From contig NW_013546976.1 in assembly GCF_000711695.1 (NCBI RefSeq), positions 62,001 through 126,000 of the forward strand: a stretch of 64,000 nucleotides of DNA, read 5' to 3'. Below are positions 54,132-64,000 of the stretch, piece by piece. The DNA is from Tilletiaria anomala UBC 951 (Eukaryota > Basidiomycota > Exobasidiomycetes > Georgefischeriales > Tilletiariaceae). Within the stretch, counting starts at the first letter, position 1; every line of letters starts with the position of its first letter. The notes under the pieces are model-generated. The model did not search any database. It had not been told where the DNA came from and saw only the letters and a program-made list of their open reading frames with translations. The translations under genes and the position numbers were made by a program.

Positions 54132-56642
54132 ATGGAGAACCAAGAAGACCGACTAGAAGGGCCTGCAGTATGGCAAGATCCAGCGCTGCACCGTTTTCAT
54201 TCGCAGTCGCATTTTTCTCACCAACCTCATCCTACGTCTTCTCTGCCATCCCTGGACGCAACAGGTGATGGAGTCGTTGATGAACATCAAGAGGAGGAGG
54301 ATGACTACATCTCTGGCATCGGAGCTTTTGACTTACAGGGAGATGCGCCGAATAATGACTTCACGCTTCGCTCGGCGCTGGTGGGTCTAGCAATCGGCGC
54401 GCTCATCTGCCTGACCAACACCTACTTCGGCCTCCAGAGTGGCTGGATCACCATGGCTTCGTTACAAGCAGCGCTGATCGGCTTTGGGGTGTTTAGGCTA
54501 CTCGAATTACCCATAGAATTTTTCAGGCGCACGAGCAACCGCTTCTTCGCTGGCAACGACCGGTCACACTGGCAATGGCGCCGTTTCACGCCACAAGAAA
54601 ACTGCGTAGTGCAAGCTACAGCGGTAGCCGTCGGTGGCATGCCACTCTCGGCAGGGCTCGTGGGAATCTTACCTGCGCTGGCTAAGCTAGACCCGAAGAA
54701 AGACGGTGCAGAGCCGATAGACCTAGGTTGGTGGAGACTGCTTGGTTGGACCGCCTCGTGCGCATATTTTGGTATCATGTTCGCCAGCCCGCTGAGGTTG
54801 CCGATGATCATCAAAGAGAAGTTGCGCTTTCCAAGCGGTACGGCGACAGCACAACTCATCAGCGTGCTCCATCGCAAACCGCTAGCGATAGGCGAGGGCA
54901 TAGGAGGTGGCAGCGCATCCGTATCTACGCCCGCCGTCAATGGCCCACCAAGGAGCGCAAGGCGAGCGCATAGATCCTTACAACAATCGCACAGCTTTCC
55001 TGCAGAGCCGTCCGCAGATACCACCGCGCAGATGCCTTCTGAAGGTACAGAAGTCGTGAACGGCACATCTGGCTGGATTGCACTCTCCATCTCGTTTGCC
55101 CTCTCTGCGACATTCACGATCGTCTCCTTCTTCGTTCCTGTGCTTTACGCCATCCCAGTCTTTGACTTATTCTCACCGCACCACAACCTCGCCAGCAAAT
55201 GGGGTTGGTGGTTCACCCCATCGTTTAGCTACATTGGCCAAGGTGTCATCATGGGACTACCGACTACTGTCAGCATGACTGCCGGCGCCTTTGTTGGGTG
55301 GGGCGTGCTGAGCCCGCTAGCAACCCATTTGGGTTGGGCCAAGGGGAATCCGTTGGATGGGGACGAAGGCGCAAAGGGTGTGTACCCCTGCGCTTCGGCT
55401 CGTGCATCACCTCTAGACTGACAGGAAGCTACTTTTGATTCAGGCTGGATTGTGTGGGTCTCGCTTGCTATCATGTGTAGCGAATCTATCATCGGCTTGA
55501 TTACGCTTGGCGCCGCGCACGGCTTCGCTGATTTCCAAGCATGGTTCTCCGACCATTCGAAGCATGACGGCTACGCGCAGCTGCCCACATCTTCCAGAGA
55601 TGCGGACAGCGCAGATGGCCATGGCGGAGAAGGCGCCTCGCTTCCGACCCTACACGACGAGTACGAGCCTCCCTCGCGCCTAGTGCCTGCGTCATGGACA
55701 GCATGGGGCTTGGCGATTTCAACTCCCGGGGCAATTGTACTCATTCACCTAGCTTTCGGCTCACAAGGGATTGCATGGTGGGCGACTTTTCTTGCCATTG
55801 TGCTATCCTCTTTCCTTGCAGTTCTCGCCGTCCGTTCACTCGGCGAGACAGACCTGAACCCCACCTCAGGACTTGGCAAGATCAGCCAACTGATTTTTGC
55901 GCTCATCCAACCGGGCAACGTCGTCGCGAACCTGATCGCTGGTGGAATTGCTGAGGCTGGAGCTATGCAGGCTGGTGACCTCATGCAGGACCTCAAGACG
56001 GGGCACCTCGTTGGTGCTTCTCCACGCTCGCAATTCTACGGCCAGATCCTCGGAAGCACATTCGGCATCTTTGTCTCAGTCTTTGCGTACAAACTCTACA
56101 CGACTGCTTATGTCATCCCTGGGCCAGAGTTCCCGGCACCGACCGCGGCCATGTGGCTTAACCTCGCCCGCCTGGTTAACCACGGCCACCTACCCGATCA
56201 CGTCGGTACGTTCATGATCGTCGCCGCAGCACTTTTCGCGGCTACGGGCATTGTGCGGACGCTAGCGAGGGCCAAGAAGATGACTGAGATGAATAACGCG
56301 CAGCAACAGCCGAGGTGGGTCGCGTTCGCCGACTACCTTCCGAGCGGCATCGCCTTTGCCGTTGGGATTCTCAACACGCCCAACTTCTCTATTGCGCGTC
56401 TCATTGGTGGTCTCATCGCTGCGTACCACGTGCGGCGCGGCCAGCAATCAACCACCACCTCTGCACGGAAGCCTAGTGCTTTAGACACTGCGCTACCCGG
56501 CTTCATGATTATTGTCGTCGCCTCTGGCTTCGTGCTCGGCGAAGGAGGCGCCTCGATTGCAAATCTGCTCATGAAGCAGGGCGGTGCGCAACCTCTCACT
56601 TGCTGGGGTTGCCGCGGGGGCTGCTCAGGATCGTGCGCGTAA
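54132..56642 (+). CDS. OPT-family oligopeptide transporter
   Basis: Multi-pass membrane transporter of the oligopeptide transporter superfamily (peptides, glutathione or metal chelates). Exons 54132-55377 and 55444-56642 join in phase 1 to 814 aa. A hydrophilic N-terminus of 70 residues is followed by FTLRSALVGLAIGALICLTN and the hallmark TYFGLQSGWITMASLQAA. Further motifs are PQENCVVQATAVAVGGMPL, RFPSGTATAQLI, IGQGVIMGLPTTVSM and ANLIAGGIAEAGAMQAGDL. The end LTCWGCRGGCSGSC is Cys-rich, as in fungal members of the yeast-YGL114W-like branch. About 14 hydrophobic segments are expected. The stop lies 107 bp from the CLN3 stop. Confidence 0.93.
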
Positions 56643-56749
56643 AGTGCAGTCTGCATGTAGCCTACTTTCTAGCTTATTACATATACCTCATCAGCCGAAT
56701 GGAGACAAAGAAAATCGAAAAGACTAAAAAACCCATTCAATTGCTTGCC

Positions 56750-58681
56750 TTATTCGACTTGTTGACACAACATCCTTCCCCGCGCGAGTTGCGCGTGGCA
56801 CAGCTGTAATTCTAGTGGAATGGCAACGAGACTGGCGAGCAAAATACCGAAGGAATCTCCGACCTACATTCGGAAAGGAGTCAACGGGTAGAAATGAGGA
56901 CGATGATCGGGGGGTGTTGTTGAGAAGAAATCGCGCTGGTACTCACGCCTACGCAGCCGATGCGGAACTCGTGCTCCTGTGCTGCTCTCGCCACAGCATC
57001 TTCGGGGTCTTCGCTTTCTTCCACATTCAAGTTATCTGCAGCAGAAGGTGTAGTTCCGATCTGATAGAAAACAGAGACGCTGTAAAACACAGTGGTGGAA
57101 TGTAAGTTTGATCATTGGACCCTTATGTTGCCAAGGGCGGGGCGAAAGGAAACTGACTAGGAGTAACCACCAGCAAGCCCCTCAACGCATACGAGCACGA
57201 TGCTAATGGGACTTGCAATACTTGCTCGGAACCAGCTGCAGAGGCTCTCTGTGGTCAAAATCACGAGAAGGAAGCCTTGTACAAAAGCAGGTGCCCATAG
57301 CCATGACTTGGGTATTGCAGGCAGTCGGAATACGGAGATCGATGAACGACTCAGAAAGACGAACGTCTGATACGTCAATTGGCTGTCGGAGTTGGTGTGT
57401 GCATGTCAGCAAGATATTTTTCAAGAGTAGGGAATACGAACTCACTAGAGTGGATAGTAGTCGCTGAGTTTTTTGATGATCAGCGAAAGTAGGGGATGTT
57501 CGCCCCCTTTGGGTAACGGATACAGAAGCGTTGGTGCCTATGTTTACGCACGAGGCGTGTCAGGGCTGTGAAACCATGATGGTGTCTTGGGCAAAAGAAG
57601 TGCTCACCACACCTTGGTTGATTGTGTACTCGAAAAAGTATACCATGACTAGGGGCAGAATGAATGTAAACAGCATTGGCCGCAGCAGGGTCATTTTGTT
57701 TGCAAAAGCGAGTTTGACCGTTTTGCGTGACGTGATGGTTTCGTTTTCCGCAAGCTGTACCGGATATTCATCTTCCTCTTGCTCGTTTAATGGCCCTTCG
57801 ATGCCGACAGCCGCGTCTTCCTCTTCTCCTTCTACACCTGTGGGCACAGCAGCATAAGTTCCCCCCGTAGGGCCTGCACCTATTGCCTCTGGGGAAGGCA
57901 ACACGAGCAGGTATGTTCCGATCATGAACCACGGTAAGATGCTCAGAATGCTCAATCCGAGTCTAACGCCGAGTGGACGAACAATCCACCAAGTCAATGC
58001 GCCAACAAGGCCCGCCGCCCCTGTCCCAGACGCGAACCAGCCAACACCATGGCCAGCTGAGCTCTTGTATCGCGTTGCAAGCTGCAAGTACGTCAGCTCT
58101 CCCAGGCCGCTAGAGAAGCTTGCGAGCGCAATCCCAGTGAGCCTGATCGTCAATTTTGGGAACATTGCGATCATCTGCGCACAGAATTTGTGAAAATGAA
58201 GTTCAGACTTGCTCATCGAGACCACGCGTTAATAGGAGGCAGCTCACCAGCATGCCAACAAAGCTGATACCCGAGCAGCTCCATATTCGTTTAGTGTATC
58301 GGACGCGTCCCTTGAGTACGTATGGCCAAAGAACCTTGGCAATCAGAGCAGGGAAAATGTTGGCGAAAGCTACCACGCCCGTCGGCACGCCTTTGGGGAG
58401 CAGTTCCAGGGCGGCAGTCAGGATGACGACGTAGAGCGAGTTGTTGAGCAGACCAAAGAGAAAGAAGCTGGTGGACAGGCGCAGCAGTGCTAGCGAGTCT
58501 GGAGCAACTTCAGCAGCCAAAAAGAGCGCAAGAGCAACTTCGCCGATCAGCTTCGGCACCGTAGTCGGTAGTGCAGACAATCATAGGACCCACCGCCAGG
58601 TCCATCCGGGAGCGGCAGCTGCATCGTCCTCAGAGGTATCGCTTCCGCGCGTTGCTCGTTGCTTGCGCTCTTAGCCGGCAT
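56750..58681 (-). CDS. BTN1: CLN3/battenin-family lysosomal (vacuolar) membrane protein
   Basis: Vacuolar multi-pass protein related to yeast Btn1 and human CLN3, involved in vacuolar pH and amino-acid handling. Proposed exons 58681-58594, 58507-58248, 58174-57608, 57537-57446, 57382-57168, 57035-56947 and 56863-56750 sum to 474 aa in one frame. Family motifs: FFLFGLLNNSLYVVILTAA, SGLGELTYLQLA, GTGAAGLVGAL, INQGVAPTLLYPLP, YQTFVFLSRSSIS, EFRIGCVGV and DSFGILLASLVAIPLE. Several are rebuilt only by splicing. The first join is a choice between two acceptors. The fifth join (57168/57035) keeps frame but drops the YVNTFY-like segment expected there, so that boundary is doubtful. Confidence 0.85.
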
Positions 58682-59236
58682 GTGTCAATCATTGCCGTGT
58701 CTATCGCACTATCGCAGGTCGTGTTGCCTTTTACCATGTGTCCTTTGGCTCGCGAGGGACACATCGGAACCATGTCGCGTTGCTCGTCATCTATCTGTTC
58801 CTGCGTCTTGCAGGTTGTTAGAGCTGCTGGCCCCGTCTCGCTTGTGTTTCAGAGAGAGTGGCACCCAGCCGTCCCTTCCTCGGTTGGTTCCGCTGTTCCG
58901 CTGTTTCACACCCAAACCTTGAGAGGGTTCTCTTATCCCCGTAATATAAAATTGCGCGGCGCAGTCAAAATCTCTCTCGTTCTTCACCACCATCACCAGG
59001 CCACCCCCTCCATGGCAACATCGCATCGACCATTGCATCCGTTCCATTTGTACTTGTGCATTGCTCGTAGCTCCTTTGTGTCATCACTGGAGCGTTGAAA
59101 AGTTCTAGCGAAAGTGCATAGAAAAGGTGCTAGCGGTTACTCTGGTTTAGATCTGGCGCAGAGCCCATTTTTTCTTCTGAAGGAACGTGATTCGGAGGCC
59201 CATCATCCATTGGTCCAGCCGTGCTTGCTGCCTCGC
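58682..59236. promoter_or_regulatory. Divergent promoter between CLN3 and BYE1-like genes
   Basis: A 555-bp gap. A TATAAA lies at 58945-58950 on the plus strand, about 290 bp before the BYE1-like start, in an AT-rich island (TAATATAAAATT). C/T-rich tracts follow near 59000. No supported frame. Confidence 0.5.
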
Positions 59237-62200
59237 ATGATCAGTCCTCCCATTGCGAGCGTGGCTTTGGGCTCGAGAAACGCAGAAGCGACTCTTGCCT
59301 TCGGGCGACGAGGTATGATGGTGATGGCAGGCTCCGAGGAGCAACATGCCGAAGGAGGCACTCCTGGTGTGTTTTCCGAGGCTCCTTGGGCTCAGCTTGA
59401 TGACCAGAGTGCCACCAACCTCGGCGGGGGCAATGCCTCTGCGGTTGAGGCGATGGGTGCGTTCAACCCTGCATCGATGCAGCAGTATTGCATTTGCAGA
59501 GGCATGGATGATGGCACCCCAATGATCCAGTGTAACAAGTGCGACGAATGGTGAGTACCTAGGCAGAGCATACGTCTACACGAGTTTGTTTACTGACGCA
59601 TTCATCCTTTTGAATGCCTTGAACAGGTATCACACACAGTGTCTCGGACTCAACTTCGAAGATGCACAGGCCATCGAAGAATACGCGTGCTTCAGGTGTG
59701 GGGGAGAGCAGTCAGCCGGAGCTGCTGCGGTGGAGGGTAAGTCGATTTTACCGTGTGGGCTGGCCTGGAGACCGCTCCGAAACTGTTTGGGGCAAGAACC
59801 TTGCTCAAGGGTGCGTTGCCATGGCAAATGCATGTATGCTACGTGTCTGGACGTTGAGAGACGTGATACTTCTGGATTGCGCTCATCAGCGTCATTCGAA
59901 AGTCACCAGTCCAGTCCTCGACCGAATGTTCCGGGGATCCAGGTGGCCGCTGCTTTTCGTCTGATTACCGCGCTAACAAGGTATCATTATGCATATTGAC
60001 AGAACCGATTAATGGAGAGGAGCAACGGGCAGCAAGTCCAATTCAACCGAATGCATTGCTTGAGCCTCCGCAGCCCACGGCTCTAGCACCGGCGAAAACG
60101 GCTCAAAAACGGTCATCCGAAAGTGACATTGGGGGACCAGCAAAGAAGAAAGCTGGTGGCCCAACAGGCCAGCCAGCCAAGTCTACATCCCCAGTGGCTG
60201 CAAAATCATTCACTGCCTCTTCCAAACCGCACGCTCAGGACCAGGGTCAGGAAAAGCAAAAGAGTGCATCAAGCCTGGATCCTGTGCGCATGCATGCTAT
60301 GAATCAGTTTAATGCTGTGCTAGAACAGATCTTGCGAGAAACAAAGGTCGATATCGCGTCCCCGTCCGCAATATCTGTCGATACGGCTATGCTTCTCATG
60401 CCCGTTGAGCAGAGAGCTTCCGAATACAGTGCTGGGCTTGAGGCAGCGATGTGGGCAGCATACGCGGAGCCACATCCAAAGACGAAAGCCCCGTCAGCAG
60501 GCAAAGCGTACCGTGACCGCCTCCGTACAGTGCTTTTTAACCTCAAAGACAAGAATAACCATTCGCTACATGTACGCATTGCATCGAATCAGCTGCCGAG
60601 TGAGAAGTTGGCGACTCTGCCGTCTGACGAGCTGGCGAATGACACCATCCGCCTTGCCGTCGAGAAGGCAAAGCGGGAGGCGCTTGAGCAATCCATTCTC
60701 AAGAAAGAGACAGGGCCCATGCGCAAGATTACTCACAAGGGCGAGGAAGACATCGAGTTCGAAGCTGGTAATCAGATGCGCCATGAAGACAGCAACAAAA
60801 AACGCCACGACGAAGAGCATAACCCTGGCTCCCACGGCCCGATAGGCCAAGGTCGCAAGATCACCACCATGGACCAAGGTGTGCTGTCTCCGTCTATGCA
60901 AAGCCCTTCGACGCCATTCACTCCAACCTTCGCTGGCAGCGGCTCGCCACCACCCGATCGAGCCGACTCTGGAACGCCAGAACGCAGTCTCGGGACGTCA
61001 TCACAACCACAGTCAGCTCCAGCAGCTCTACCGGCGCCGCGCAGGTCAACATCCAGCATCATGTCTCCGACGTCCGCCCAAACCGAGTTCAATATGGACA
61101 GCATCTTTGCAAGCAGAGGAAGTCACGTCGAGGGAGAGGAACTGGGAGATGACGACATGGCAGTTATCGTCGACGGAGGCGCCATGGAGGATGTGCATGA
61201 GGAGCACGGAGATCCCTTCGACGAAGCAAACGCCGTCAACGCCGACGACATCATGGATGCCCTTGACGCGTCTCAATCCGATCCCCTGAACGACTCTCAT
61301 CCCGAGCGTACTTTGACTGCCGCAAGCGACGCCAAAGCAGAGCAAGAGAAACCCAAGCCGAAGCTGCATTTGCCATCTGGGCCGATCTGGCACGGCGCGT
61401 TTACCATGCCTGAAGAGGCCACATTCAGTGGCACTGCGCGACAGATTGCAGGGCGTCCGCTCGGCGCGGAGCAAGACGTCTGGGATCGATTCTTCACAGC
61501 TCCGCACATCGAGCTTGAAGGCCGTCTCCCCACCCACGTCGCGTGCAAATACCTCGTTGAGTGCTTCCACGCTGCACGGACGGAGGTCATCGTGCTTGTA
61601 TTCGACATGAGCTTTGAGCTCAGTGCGCTGGCCAACGCCGACGAAAAGGCGCCGCTCACTGAGTCGGCCAATAAAACCAGCTACGAGAAGTTCGCAGCAT
61701 CTATGCGCAGCCGCCAACGATACGCCGTAATCCCAGCTGCGTCGTCTGCGCGGGGCAAGGTCATCAAAGACTTTTACCTTGCGCCATTGCTTAAAGACGA
61801 CGCAGTTCCCGATTGGCTGGATTTGCTGCGGCCTCCGCGATTCGTGCGACAAGGCCGCGAGAACGACCTGTTCTTGCTAGTCGCAGTGTTGAACAAGGGC
61901 GCGCTCGAGGCAGATTTGGCGGCGCGCAGACGGCCACCAGTTTCTGCACCGCTACCTGCACCCGGATTGACATCCGCGCTGCCGGGTGGAGGAGCTGCAT
62001 TGCAGGATCTGCTCAAGGCCGTCGGCAAGGGTGCGATTGCAGATTCCACTATCCCGCGACAAGCACCACCAAGTACTGAAGGTAGCGATGGTACTGCTAC
62101 AGTTGCAGGCCGAATACAAGACCTGCACATGGTCAATGCTCCGGCGCCGACACTAGGGAACCAATTGGCGCCACCAACAGCGGCAGCACTGCAGCAAATG

Positions 62201-62914
62201 GGCACTCCGCAGCTCGAGTCTTTCTTGCACGCAAACCCGATTGTCGTGGACCAGCTACTCAACACGCTCAAAGCGTCCGGTACTCTTCTACAGCCTCCAC
62301 CCACCGTATCTGCTGCTGCTACCGCCGCTGCTGCTGGCGAAGGTACAACGGGTTCGCCGGCACCGGCTGTGCCTGCCATGCTCCACCCTGGTGGTCCACA
62401 ACACGGCATGCCACCTGCGCAGCATTGGCATGGCGCACCGCCGGCTACTACTGGTCCTCCAGGAATGCATCCGCAAGCATGGGGCCCCGTTCTTCCAACC
62501 GCAAGCGGACCCGGACACGCACTTGGGGTGAGGGGCCCGGTAGGATGGCACACTCCGCCAATGCAACAGCACCCGCATCTGAGTGGCGGCCCGCCTGGCG
62601 GTACCTTCCCAGGCGCAGTGCCACAGCAGTGGAATACCCGACCAGGACAAGGGGCGTGGCAAGCGTACGCCGGCCCCCCTGGGCCGCAGCACGGCCGCCC
62701 ATTGCGCGGCGGTGGCGCTGGCCGTGGCGGCGTCAGTGGTGGCGGTCGCTTGCATCCGCAACCGAACCAGCACCAGCAACTTTGTGGCGGCGGCAGCAAG
62801 AAAGGTGGAAAGGGCCGCGGCGGTGGAGCCGGCGGATGGGCTGGCAAGCAGCAATTCGACCCGCCTGCTTCCAAGGATGCGGGCTGGGGCGGGAGACTTG
62901 GAGGTGGACAGTGA
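59237..62914 (+). CDS. BYE1: Bye1-like transcription factor: PHD finger, TFIIS central domain, SPOC domain
   Basis: Bye1/PHF3/DIDO-type proteins bind RNA polymerase II through a TFIIS-like domain and read H3K4me3 with a PHD finger. Exons 59237-59550, 59627-59736 and 60003-62914 join in phases 2 and 1 to 1111 aa. The PHD finger is at about 83-128 (YCICRGMDDGTPMIQC, CDEW/YHTQCLGL split by intron 1, CFRC). The TFIIS central domain is at about 234-400 (KAYRDRLRTVLFNLKDKNN, LASLPSDEL-like LATLPSDELAND). SPOC is at about 600-780 (IWHGAFTMPEEATFSG, YLVECFHAARTEVIVLVFD). A Pro/Gly/Gln-rich tail ends in RG/GG-rich sequence. ATGs at 59315 and 59324 are alternative starts. Confidence 0.92.
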
Positions 62915-63318
62915 AGGAAAATGGGAGAGCATATCATTACGATGCCTCCATTGGCGTTTGGTCCAGCGTCACGCATATTGATCTCTCGTCAGCATCTTCC
63001 TTGGACCTGGAGCAAAATGACAGCCTTCGTATTGCATTGCATGTCCACTGTATTTTATTTTCGATTGCAGAATGCTTCTCTTTGTTACAAAGTACGAAGA
63101 TGTCAAGCAAGCAGCGCGCATGTACGCATGCGCGCCATTCAGGACTGCTGTACAAAATAGAGACAGAGGGACGAAGGAGTCAGCGTGCCGTTCATCCTGA
63201 ATCGCGTGCACCGGCGCGGCAGGCTCGCACTGTCCAAAGCCGCCCTTCATCTAAACCCTCACGATTTTTGGCGTCAATGGGAGAGGGAGAGCGACCTTTG
63301 CCTTGTGACTTGGGATCT
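62915..63318. other. Intergenic, convergent 3' ends
   Basis: About 400 bp between the BYE1-like stop and the cyclophilin stop. Long plus-strand frames cross it but are shadows of the flanking genes. Nothing else is recognisable. Confidence 0.5.
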
Positions 63319-64000
63319 TCACAGCTCGTCTCTCACCTCCTTGGCACCTGCATCGGCTGGGAGCTCGCCGGACTTGACGATGAGGACCTTCTCCTTTGGC
63401 CTGTCCTGCGGGCCGGTGGGGACCTTTTCGATGTACGAAACGACATCCATTCCTTCAAGTACACGGCCAAAGACGACGTGGCGGCCATCGAGCCAGCTGG
63501 TCTTAACGGTACAGAGGAAGAACTGCGAGCCGTTCGTGCCCGGGCCGGCGTTGGCCATGGACAGCGTACCCGGGCCTTCGTGCTTGAGGTCAAAGTTCTC
63601 ATCTTCGAAGCGGGGACCGTAGATCTGCAAAATAGAAAGGATCGGCAGCATGTCAGAAGATTGAGACAAATATGCAGGTTTCCGTGGAATATGGGTCTAT
63701 CGCATACAGATTTGCCGCCCCGGCCGTCACCGGAGGTAAAGTCGCCTCCTTGGATCATCTGATCGATTCAGAACGAAATGGTGTAGAAAACGATGTTTAA
63801 TGAGTGGAAAGAATATTCTTGGATAAAATCCAAGTTACTCACAAAGTTGGCAATGACACGGTGGAAGGCCGAGCCCTGGTATCCAAACCCCTTCTCACCG
63901 GTGGCGAGGGCCCTGAAGTTCTCGGTGGTCTGCCCAGACAAACAGCCGTCAGCTACGGAACACAATTTCGAACGCGTTGAAAAACTGATCCTGTCCTGCA
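63319..64000 (-). CDS. Cyclophilin-type peptidyl-prolyl isomerase with C-terminal RDEL (partial, 5' end outside window)
   Basis: Peptidyl-prolyl cis-trans isomerase of the cyclophilin B class. Exons inside the window are 63929-63843, 63758-63708 and 63624-63319, all phase 0; at least one upstream exon lies beyond the right edge, and 63930 onward is intron with possibly more. Motifs: [80 protein letters not shown]. Catalytic Arg (FHRV), Gln (GSQFF), Trp (SWLDGRH) and His (GRHVVFG) are present. The protein ends VRDEL, an ER-retrieval signal of the HDEL/KDEL type, so it should act in the ER lumen. Confidence 0.93.

Noticed and set aside
61774-62976. 400-codon minus-strand open frame
   Set aside because: It is antisense to the Pro/Gly-rich tail of the BYE1-like gene; its Cys/Pro/Gly-rich composition is what the reverse of such sequence gives.
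62425-63762. 445-codon plus-strand open frame
   Set aside because: It overlaps the end of the BYE1-like gene in another frame and then runs antisense through the cyclophilin exons, both of which have strong family support.

Overview
The window is fungal nuclear DNA, very probably from a basidiomycete of the smut side (Ustilaginomycotina-like). Genes are dense and lie on both strands. Introns are few and short (about 45-120 nt, GT...AG with strong GTGAGT/GTAAGT donors). Proteins carry long Ser/Gly/Ala/Gln-rich linkers. The gene set is eukaryotic: LSH/Irc5 remodeler, Sfi1, Knr4/Smi1, Ugo1-like carrier, CLN3, Bye1-type PHD-TFIIS-SPOC protein. The species call is inference; no rRNA, tRNA or CRISPR array was seen.

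Layout. 0.2-9 kb: a PhyH dioxygenase (-), an uncertain gene (-), an LSH/Irc5 SNF2 ATPase (+) behind a cluster of ACGCG boxes, and a secreted, probably GPI-anchored ThuA protein (-). 9-12.2 kb: gene-poor, with the remains of a coiled-coil reading frame. 12.2-18.5 kb: a peroxisomal SCP2 protein ending in SKL and the centrin-binding scaffold Sfi1.

18.5-30.6 kb: a complete quinate utilisation cluster. It is arranged as three head-to-head pairs: inositol-monophosphatase-like QutG / Zn2Cys6 activator; quinate (shikimate) dehydrogenase QutB / type II dehydroquinase QutE; 3-dehydroshikimate dehydratase QutC / quinate permease QutD. Together these would import quinate, oxidise it to 3-dehydroquinate, dehydrate that to 3-dehydroshikimate and then to protocatechuate. 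The two structural-gene promoters share clustered TTCGGA boxes.

30.9-47.2 kb: an aprataxin-like HIT protein with eroded motifs, Knr4/Smi1, a fused Met8-like/uroporphyrinogen-III methyltransferase for siroheme, an ankyrin protein resembling TORC2 subunit Avo2, and a large START-domain membrane protein. 48.5-52.6 kb: a divergent pair of mitochondrial membrane proteins (Ugo1-like carrier, Tim17-family protein). 52.5-54.1 kb: two uncertain minus-strand genes. 54.1-64 kb: an OPT oligopeptide transporter, CLN3/Btn1, a Bye1-like protein, and the 3' part of an ER cyclophilin running off the right edge.

Gene models were built by hand from splice consensus, reading phase and family motifs. Where the phases of every exon add up to one open frame, confidence is high.
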